From NCBI RefSeq assembly GCF_000002595.2, contig NC_057006.1, positions 5,625,356 to 5,689,355 on the forward strand: 64,000 nucleotides of DNA, given 5' to 3'. This document shows positions 55,530-64,000 of this stretch, one piece after another. A program made the translations under genes and the position numbers. The notes below the pieces were generated by a model. That model saw only the letters and a list, made by a program, of their open reading frames with translations. It did not search any database and was not told where the DNA came from. Source of the stretch: Chlamydomonas reinhardtii. Lineage: Eukaryota; Chlorophyta; Chlorophyceae; Chlamydomonadales; Chlamydomonadaceae. The stretch's first letter is position 1. Every line of letters begins with the position of its first letter.

Positions 55530-58500
55530 CAGAGGAGCTACTGCCGGTCCCGCTCTCCGTCGACCAGCACGTGCCGTACAGCAGCCACGGCCACGGCGGT
55601 CTGATCACGCTGCTGCCGGGTTACGAGTCGCGTCCAAACCGCACGCCCACCAAACTACGGCAGCTGCCGCCGCCGCCGCCGCAGCCGCAGCCGCAGCAGC
55701 TGCAGGCTGCGGCGTCCGTAGTCCCGCCGCTCCCTCCTCGCGCCGCCGCCGCCGCTGCTGCTGCTCCTATCCTTGCTGCTGCTCTTGCGGCGGCTGGCGT
55801 CCCTCCTGCAGTCCAGCACGCGGAGCCCCCGCTGCAGGCGGAGCGCCGCCCGACTGGGGTGGGCGCTGGGCAGGGTCAGGATGTGGGCGGCGGGCCGGGC
55901 CAGGTTCAGGGGAGCGTTCCGGAGGTGAGGAGCAGCAGCCGGCGGCCGCCGCCGCAGCGCTTCCTGTTCGGCCCCGCCAAGCCGCCAGAGGAGAGCGCCG
56001 CCTGCGCGCCGCCTCCAGCCCATGCAGCGCACGCGGTGGAGCCGGCGCCGGCGGCAGCAGCCGCTACGCAGCCCCTTTCAGCGGCTGCGGCAGCAGCAGG
56101 AGCGGCTGCTGCCGCGGCGCGCCTGCCGTACGCATCCGCGTCCGGTGCGCAGTCCGCAGCGGCCACAGACGTGCAAGGCCATGACAGCGCCGGCGGAGCG
56201 GCTGTAGCGCCTGAAGGAGGCGCTGCGGCCGCCGCCGCCGCCACCGCCGCCGGCAGCAGCACGTCAGGCGACTTGCTGTCGGAGCTGTTTGCAGAGCTGG
56301 GCTCGGCGCCGCTAAGCCGGCGCGGCCAGGAGCAGCGCTCGGAGCAGGCGGCGGGCGCGGTAGCAGCTGGGGCAGCTGGTGGCGGAGGTGGGGGTGTTGG
56401 TGCTAGTGGAGGCGGAGGCGGAGCGGGGGAGGCGGCTGTGCTTTCCGGCAGTGCGGCCGCCGCCGCCGAAGCGATGGGCGCCCCGGCTGCCACTGGCCGT
56501 CGGCGCGGTGGCGGTGGCGCGGCGGCGCGCGGCGGCCGCGGCAAGGCAGAGGCGTCTGTTGCGTGCCGTGGGCCTGCGGCAGTAGCAGCTGCAGCTGCAG
56601 CAGCGGCTGCTGGCACCGCCTCGGATGTGGAGGTACGGGAGGCGGGCGTGGGGGAGATGCAGCAGGCAGGACAGGCAGGGGCGGAGGGTGAGGAGCCCGA
56701 GCAGCTGCTGCGGCCGCCAGCAAAGCGGCCACGCCGCGCAGCCGCCGCGGCCGCGGCCGCCGCCATCGCGACGGCTGGCGGCGCCCGGCGCAGCCGCGGC
56801 AGCGCAGCTGCACACACCGGCGCTGCTCGCACTGCTGCCGCCGCTGCCGCCGCTACTGCAGACGCGGCTGCCGGTGGTGGTGATGAGGACATGGCGGTCA
56901 CCTCGGCATCTGAGGACTCGCAGGGTGCTGATGAGGACGTCAATGTGATTGAGGAGGAGGAGCGGGATGCAGGGGAGGAAGAGGCGGCACGGGGCCCAGT
57001 GAAGGGGCAGGGGCACCGGGGGAAGCGGCTGCGCAGTTCCGGGCCGGCGGGACGCAAGGGCGGCAAGCAGCGGCCGATCACTGGAGCCTCCGACGGCGAC
57101 GACGTCGCCGGGCAACGGGACGAGGCGGCGGCACTGGTGGGCAGCAGCAGCGGGAGGGCTGCAGCCGGTGGGACGCGCCGGAAGCAAAAGGCACAACAGG
57201 TGCAAGGGGGCGCAGCCGCCGGCACAGGGCGGGGCGGAGCTGTCAAGGACGGCGCAACAGCGGGGCCGGAGGCCGCCACTGCATCGCAACCGTCACTCGG
57301 CACCACCACCGCCGCCGCCGCCGCCGCCGCTGCAGCAGCCACAGGAGGCGGCGACGGCGGCGGCGACGGGGCGGTGCGGACGGATGGCATTGGCGGCGCG
57401 CGGCCTCGAGGGCGTGGCGGCACCTACCCGCGCTCGGGCCCGGCGTTTGACCGCGCCGCCGCCGACTGCCTGCTGCCGCTGCCCCCTGCGCTGGTGCGGC
57501 TGGAGCGGCTGTTCGGGCGGCTCAACACGCTGTACGCCTTCATGGTGGGCCGCCAGGTGCAGGTGAGGTGAAGAGGTGTGTGTGCGTGTGCGTGTGTGTG
57601 TGCGTGTGTGTTTTGGGTGGGGGTGTAAGTATATTCCATTCCCAAGTAAGCCAAGACCCATGAGGTAAACCAGTCCCATGAGAAAGCAAGGATCAAGAGG
57701 AGACTGCCGAGTGAGATGCGGGCGCAAAGAGCGAGGGGGGGGGGACTCGGGCGTGAGAATGGGGGCGAGACAGGGAAGGAGGGAGGTGGGGAGCGTGGGG
57801 CCGAGGAAGGGGAGGTGGGGTGGCGCGTGTTGCGTGTATGTGGCGTGTTTCGGTCTGGGGGCTGCCCCTCAGCACGACGACCTAGCGCCCCCGCTGCCCG
57901 TTCACGGCGCTGTGCAGATGACCTGGGCGAACGCGTCATCCGCGCTGGCGGCCGGCGCCCCGGCGTCGCAGCAGCAGCCATCAGCAGGCGCTGGTGGTGC
58001 CGGCGCCGGTGCTGCTGGTGCTGGTGGTGGTGCTGGTGCTGGTGGTGGCGGTGATGGTCCACACAAGGGTGTGGGTGTGGGTATGTGTGTGGGTGTGGGT
58101 GTGGGTGATCACTACAGCCTGGACGACCTGCGGATGGCGGCGGCCATGGCGCCCGGGGTGCTGGTGGTCAAGCAGCCGCCGCCGCACGTCGTGACGGTGG
58201 CGGCGGCCGGCGGCGGCGGCGGTGAAGGTGGAGGTGGAGGTGGAGGCGGCGGTGGAGGTGGAGGCGGGCGCTGCACGTGCTGGGGTGGGGCGGGTCAGGC
58301 CGGTGGCGGCGCTGATGAGCAGGCCGCGCCCGCGCCTGGCGGTTTCCTTCCTGATGGTGATGCTACAGCTGGGACTGGTGCAACACCCGCTACAGCCGGC
58401 GGCGGCGGCGGCAGCCTTCACACGGTGCTTGCCGCGCAGGGCTGGCAGACGCGCATGGCGGACCGCACCTCGCTCATGGACGCGATCACGACCGCCGCCG

Positions 58501-59485
58501 TGACGGAGCGGGAGGAGCAGCAGGCGCACCGGGCCTGGCGCGAGCAGCAGCAGCGGGCGGGGCAAGACCCGCAGCAGCAGCAGGAGCAGCAGAAGCAGGA
58601 GGAGCAGCACCCGCAGCAGGCGGGGAAAGAGCAGCAGCAGGAGGGGCAGGCAGGGAGTGGAGGCGGGGCGGGAACCGGGGGTGTTGACGGCGGCGGTGGC
58701 GGCGGCGGCGTGTGTGGCCACTGCCGGGCTCAGGCGGCACAGGCCGCTGCTGACGCGGCCGACGCGGCCGAGATGCAGCTGCACATCGAGCTGGTCGACC
58801 CGGGCAGGTGGGTGTGCGCGCACGGGGAAGGGACACGGCGGTGGGAGTTCTGGGGCGCTAGCGCTGATGTTGCGGCTCGCGCTTCAGGCGTGTCCTTGTG
58901 CGTGTCCTTGGGTGTCTTGGATGTCTGAAGCTCGGATGTCTGTATGTGTTGACGTGTGTGTGCGTGCACAGGTCTCAGCCGCTGCTTTACGAGGAGCAGG
59001 CGGGTGGGCCGGAAGAGGCAACCGAGGATAGCAAGGGGGCGGAGCCGGCCGGCGGCGGGTCCAAGCGCCGCGTGCGGCGGACAGGTGGGAGGCTGCTGGT
59101 GTGACTGCGAGGTGGCGGGCAGCCGGGCACACGTGCACCCAGCGCTCGCACCGCAAACTCGCACCGCGTATCCGCTCTCAAACGCCTGCTTTGTGCCACC
59201 ACCTTTTTTCATTTGCTCATGTTTCTGCGGCTGCCAGGCTCTCGGCCGCCACCGGTGCCGCTGGACGACGGGCGGCGGCTGTGGTTCGCGTCCAACGTCA
59301 ACACCAGGTGCGGCCAGGCGCCGTACGTCCAGTACGCCAGACCAAACCTGGTCTGGCCAGACCAGACCAGGCCACCCGACATGGCGCTGTGCTTGTCCGC
59401 GCCAGCTTGCTGCAGCACCTCCTGGCCGGCACAAGGCCGACAACCCCCAACACATGCATCGTCTGCAGCTCCTTCCGTTCCGACG

Positions 59486-59548
<63 letters not shown>

Positions 59549-62500
59549 CACACACACACACACACACTCTATATCTCTTCTCACGCCTGTGTCCGCGCAG
59601 GCGCCTGGCCGCCTTCCGCCGCAGCCTGGTCCGCGCGCTGGAGCACCTGCACGCCGACCACCTCCTCGCCTGCGGCCCCACACACACAGCCGCCACCGCA
59701 GCCACCAATCACACCCACGCTAGCAATCCCTTGCCGCCACAGCCGGAGCCAAAGTCACAGCCGGAGCCACAGACACAGCAGCCTCAGGACGGGGCAGCGG
59801 TGGTGCCTATGGAGTGCGGGGCTGGTGCGATTACGGCACGAGGTGCTGCTGGTGTCACCACCACCACCGCCACCACCACCACCACAGCCACCACCACCGC
59901 CACCGCCACCATCATCACTACGATCACCACCACTACCACAACCATCACCACCCCCGCCGCTCCCGCTCTCGCTGCCGCTGCCGCTGCCGCTCCCGCTCCC
60001 GCTGCCGCTATCGCGCCCGCCGCCGCCCCCACCGGTACCGGTGCCTATGGCGGCCCGGGCCCCGGCGCTGCCGAGCACCACCTTGACGCCGCCGGCTGGG
60101 ACGCCGTGTCGCGCCGCGCCTGGCACCCCGCCTTCCAAGCCGCAGTGGCCGCCGACCGCTTCAGCCGCCAGCAACTCATGGCCGCAGCCGCCGCCGCGCG
60201 AGCCCGCCAGGCGGTCCTGGCGGCGGCCCGCCGCGGCGGCGGCGGCGGCGGCGGAGGCGGCGGGCGGGCGGCGGCGGGCGGTGCGGCGGCTAGGCCGCCC
60301 AGTCTGTTGAAGCAGTACGAGCCGTGTACGTCGGCTGCACCGCTGACGCCGCGGCAGCTGCTGCAGCACCTGCAGGAGCTGCCCTGGTACCGCGGGCAGG
60401 TGCGCGGGCGGGGAGGGGGGGAGGGAAAGGGGAGGGGGATGGGGAGGGGGGAGGGGCAGGGACAGGGTAGGGGAGCAGGGGAAGGGGAGGGGCAGGGAGC
60501 GGTTGAGGAAAGGGAAGGCATGGTAGCAGTGGCGGACAGGATGCAAGAGCGTCTGTGTGGTGTTTCTTGAAGGGATGGCGGAGGGGTGTGCTTGCCAACT
60601 CTTCCCACACACATCGTGCCCGTCTTGGCACTTAGCCTGGGCGTAGGCACATCGCGTCACTGCAAGGGGGCAGTGGAAGGGGAGGGGCGGCCGAGGAAGG
60701 GCAGGGCAGGGCAGATGCGGGGGAAGGGCTGGGGCACCTCAAACCTCGCACATCACAATCACGACACACACGCCACGACACATCACTGCCACACTGTCAC
60801 ACCACTGCCGCACCACCACACTGGCATATACGGTATGTCACTGCCACATCTTTTGTCGCACACGCTGAAGGTGGTGCACGTGGAGGTGCAGCAGGGCCGC
60901 CCCGCCGCCTACGCCGTGCCGCGGGCTCCGCTGGCGCCGCCGGTGCTGAGGGCGCTGGCCTGGCTGGGCATCACCCCCGGCGCCGAGGCCGGAGAGGGCT
61001 GCAGCGGCGGCGGCAGTAGCAGCAATGGCGGCAGTAGCAGCAGCAACGGCGGCAGTAGCAGCAGCAACGGCGGCGGCGTGCGGCTGTATCGGCACCAGGC
61101 GATGGCGGTGGATGCCGTGCTGGGGTACGGGCGGCGGCGGCGCCCGGCGGGCGGGAGCGGGGGCGGAAGTGGGGCGGGCGGCGGCGCGGCAGGCGGCAAC
61201 GCAGGTGCCGGTGGTGGCGGCGGCGACGACGCAGGTGCCGAAGCGGCTGTGCGCGGTCGGGGTCAGCACGTGGTGGTGTGCACCGCCACCGCCAGCGGCA
61301 AGTCGCTGTGCTACCTACTGCCGCTGCTGCAGGTGAGGCGCCGGGGGCAAGGGGGGAGAGGGAGGAGGGGGGAGGGGCAGGGGGGGATGCAAGAGGCAGC
61401 AGTCCCACACTCATCCCAACTGGGCCATTTCCGCTCCTTGTCCTGCCCACCCTCCCACCCACTCGCCCGCCCTCCTTGTCCCGCCCTCCTTGTCCCGCCC
61501 TCCTTGCTCCCCCCGCCCTCGCCTCCGCCCCCCAGGCTCTGTCTGAGGACCCGGACTCGTGTGCGCTGCTCATGTTCCCAACCAAGGCACTGGCGCAGGA
61601 CCAGCTGCGGGTGCTGAGGGGCCTCCTGACCGCGGCCTTTGGACTGCCGCCGCCGGGGCAGCAGCAGCAGCAGCCGGCGCCGGGGGCCTGGGGCCCGGCG
61701 TGGGCGGGCCGGGAGGGCTTCGTGCCGTCTGTGGATGTGAGTGGGTGGGTGTGGCGGGAAGGGAGGGCACGGCACGCGCCGCTGGCTGAGGTCTGTTGGG
61801 TGGTTCTGCAGGCGCGGGCGGGCCGCCCGACACGAACACGTGTTTCTAGGTGCACATGGCCCCCACGTCCGCTTGCTTCTGTATAACATGGATGTAACAC
61901 AACAAGTATACACGCCCACACGCCCACACACGATTTGTTCATTTATTGTTCACACACCCACATACACGGCCTCACATACACACGCGCGCACTCCTGCTCC
62001 CCCGCAGGTGTACGACGGTGACACGCCGCAGTACGAGCGCGCCGACGTGCGCGGCCGTGCCCAAGTGCTGCTGACCAACCCCGACATGCTGCACTGCTCG
62101 CTGCTGCCCGCGCACCGGCAGTTCGAGCGGCTGCTGGCCAAACTGAAGCTGGTGGGGGCGGGCGGGAGCTGGGCTTGTGGGTTGTGGGTGTAGGTGTACG
62201 TGCAGGCGGGCTGGGCAGGAGTTGAGGTTCGGGTGTGTGTGCCCGAGCCCTGTGGACTTGCCGGGGCCTCAGGCTCAGGCTTAGGTCTGATGGGTGGGTG
62301 CAAGCAACTCCCCCCCTTCCCTCCCTCTCCCTCCCTCTCCCTCCCTCTCCCTCCCTCTCCCTGCCTCTCCCTCCCTCTCCCTCCCTCCCCTGTACCATTG
62401 CTCCTGGCTACGCCCTCTCGTCTTATTTAACATGCATGGAACCCTCCCTCCCTCCCTCCCTCCCTCCCTCCCTCCCTCCCTCCCTCCCTCCCATCCTCGC

Positions 62501-64000
62501 TCCCCCAGGTGGTGGTGGACGAGGGGCACGCCTACCGCGGCGTGTTCGGCGCCCACACCGCCCTGGTGCTGCGCCGCCTGCGCCGCCTGTGCGCGCACGT
62601 GTACGGCTCCGACCCGCGCTTCGTCATGACCAGCGCCACCGTGGCAAACCCGCTGCAGCTGGCAGCCACCGTCATCGGCCTGCCGCCCCCCCGAAACTGT
62701 ACGACGCCACCCGCCGCAGGGCCGCCTGCTGGTGCTGGTGCTGGTGCTGCTGGTGCTGCTGACGGAGGAGGAGGTGGTGGTGGGAAGGAAGGGCGGGGGC
62801 CGGAGGGGGAGGAGCAGGAGGGGGAGGAGGAGGACGATGCCGATGCGGAGCTGGTGCTGGTGGCGGCGGAGCAGGACGGCTCGCCCTGCGCGCCGCGGCG
62901 CTTCGTGCTGTGGAACCCGCCGCTCACCGAGAAGGCGCAGATCGCGGCGGAGGAGCGGCTGCGCGCGGCGCGCCGGGAGCAGCAGCACCAACACCTGCAG
63001 CAGCAGGCGGCGGCGCAGCTGGCGGCGGCACAGGTGCTGCAGCAGGGGCAGCACAGCGGCGGCGCAGCCGCGGTGGCGGCGACCGCCGCGGCGGCGGCGG
63101 CGGCCGCCGCGGCGGCGATGAGCGTGATGTCGCGTACGGAGGCTCGGGCCCGGGCTCGCATCAGCCGCAACGCCATTCGGGCGGCGCAGCGGCAGCAGCT
63201 GCTGGAGGCGCGTACGGCGCGGGCGCGGGCGGCGCAGCTGGCGGCGCAGCGGCTGGCGCCCGGCGGCGGCGGCCCAGGGCTGGCGGCGGAGATGGCGGCG
63301 GTGGCGGCGGCGGCGGCGCCGCTGCCGGCGCTGAAGGACGCGGTGTTCGGCCAGAGCCCCGGCCGGCGGCGGGAGGGCGCGCGGCGGCTGGAGCAAATGA
63401 CGGCGGCGGCGCAGGTGCAGGCGGCGAATGTGGCGGCGGCCGCCGCCGCGGCGGCGGCGGCGGCGGCGGATGGCGCTAAGCTGTTTTCAGGCGTTCCAGT
63501 TGGTCTGCCGGGAGGAGTGCCGCAGGAGCCGGAGGCGACGGCGGCGGCAGCGACGGCTAGTACCGGCGGCGGTCACGTGAGTCCGGTCAAGCAGGAGCCG
63601 CAGGAGGAGGCCGCCGCGCCCGGTGTCGTGGTGGAGGTGGCGGCGGCGGCCGCTGCTCCGCCGCCGCCGCCGCCGCCGTCGCCGCACCACCGCTACCTGC
63701 AGGACCAAGGCAAGCCCGCGCCAAGAGCTCGGCCGCTGCCGCTGCCGCTGCCGCTGCCCGCAGCAGAGGCCGCAGACGCAGCAGCAGCAGCAGCAGCAGT
63801 AGCAGGGGCAGGAGCAGCAGCGGCGGCGCGGTTCACGCGCGCCCAAGCCGCCGCCAGCGCAGTCAAGCGCGAGCCGGGGCTGGAGGGCTCCGGAGGAGGG
63901 GACGCGGCGGCGGTGGTGGCGGCGGTGCGGGCCGCACTCAGCGCCGCAGTGGACGTGGCAGCAGCTGGCGGCGGCGGCGGCGGCGGCGGCGGGAGCTACT
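54892..64000 (+). CDS. HRQ1: HRQ1-type RecQ-family helicase with N-terminal ubiquitin-like domain, 3' end outside window
   Basis: Exons 54892-55038, 55110-55172, 55322-57562, 57918-58807, 58972-59084, 59238-59307, 59601-60399, 60871-61332, 61536-61736, 62008-62151 and 62509 to the window end keep phase for about 2,207 residues. Residues ~8-80 form a ubiquitin-like domain ([14 protein letters not shown] to [15 protein letters not shown]) as in plant HRQ1. Family blocks follow: [16 protein letters not shown] and [27 protein letters not shown] with [17 protein letters not shown], and [13 protein letters not shown]. Helicase motifs are Walker [15 protein letters not shown] (~1583), [23 protein letters not shown] with LLTNPDMLH, motif [22 protein letters not shown] and motif [11 protein letters not shown]. 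Motif II is DEGH where DEAH is usual. The window ends inside a long Ala/Gly/Gln-rich insert after motif III, so the second RecA domain lies outside. HRQ1 proteins act in DNA crosslink repair and telomere maintenance in yeast. The acceptor of exon 8 (GCTGAAG) is unusual. Confidence 0.87.
59331..59375. repeat. short inverted repeat in intron
   Basis: CCAGACCAAACCTGGTCTGG is a self-complementary hairpin and is followed at once by CCAGACCAGACCAGG, which can pair with the same arms. It lies in intron 6 of HRQ1. Confidence 0.75.
59487..59571. repeat. (CA)n microsatellite in intron
   Basis: About 40 CA units with small interruptions, 30 bases upstream of the acceptor of HRQ1 exon 7. Confidence 0.93.
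62325..62492 (+). repeat. (CCCT)n pyrimidine tracts in intron
   Basis: Two CCCTCTCC/CCCT-type tracts separated by 50 bases. The second (62443-62491) runs almost into the acceptor of HRQ1 exon 11 and probably serves as its pyrimidine tract. Confidence 0.88.

Noticed and set aside
1-64000. CRISPR arrays, rRNA or bacterial-type operons
   Set aside because: No spaced direct repeats, rRNA-like conserved blocks or ribosome-binding-site-led gene runs were seen. The gene structure is eukaryotic throughout.

Overview
The window is nuclear DNA of a green alga of the volvocine group (Chlamydomonas and relatives). Supporting signs: GC-rich coding sequence, genes split by many short GT-AG introns, long Gly/Ala/Gln/Pro runs inside otherwise conserved proteins, many (CA)n/(GT)n tracts, TGTAA-type polyadenylation signals, and cilium genes (outer-arm dynein LC6, delta-tubulin) next to chloroplast genes (ribose-5-phosphate isomerase, a RUS-family protein). 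From memory, UNI3 and RPI1 also lie close together on C. reinhardtii chromosome 3. I could not check that, and I do not assign a species.

Layout, left to right. 1-2095 (-): 5' part of a GT92-type glycosyltransferase. 3810-7050 (+): a TCAIM-like (DUF4460/DUF4461) protein. 8000-8615 (-): dynein light chain LC6, head to head with a small DoxX-like membrane protein (8969-10487, +). 12638-16296 (-): a large kinase-fold protein with a degenerate catalytic loop. 16966-20451 (-): delta-tubulin. 20862-21350 (-): a small unknown ORF. 21624-34228 (+): an 18-exon gene for a ~2,770-residue homologue of vertebrate C12orf56. 35544-36353 (-): intronless ribose-5-phosphate isomerase. 37855-39917 (+): a CDKN3/KAP-like phosphatase. 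42045-47835 (+): a NELF-C/D (TH1) homologue. 48718-50617 (-): a small protein that looks like a trypsin-fold protease. 51754-54546 (-): a RUS (DUF647) protein. 54892 to the window end (+): the N-terminal two thirds of an HRQ1-type helicase with an N-terminal ubiquitin-like domain.

I rebuilt exons by joining segments that match known families at GT-AG boundaries with consistent phase. All listed introns keep the frame. Where an ATG was missing or ambiguous this is stated. Several neighbouring genes are divergently paired across 270-360 bp (LC6/DoxX-like, unknown ORF/C12orf56-like, RUS/HRQ1), so they probably share promoter regions.

There is no operon-like pathway. Functional themes are cilium assembly (LC6, delta-tubulin), plastid metabolism (RPI), transcription pausing (NELF-C/D) and genome maintenance (HRQ1). 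The most noteworthy items are the algal NELF-C/D, the giant C12orf56 homologue, the kinase with His-Leu-His in place of His-Arg-Asp, the phosphatase with two altered catalytic positions, and an unclassified ~270-bp interspersed repeat present in two opposite-facing intronic copies plus end fragments.
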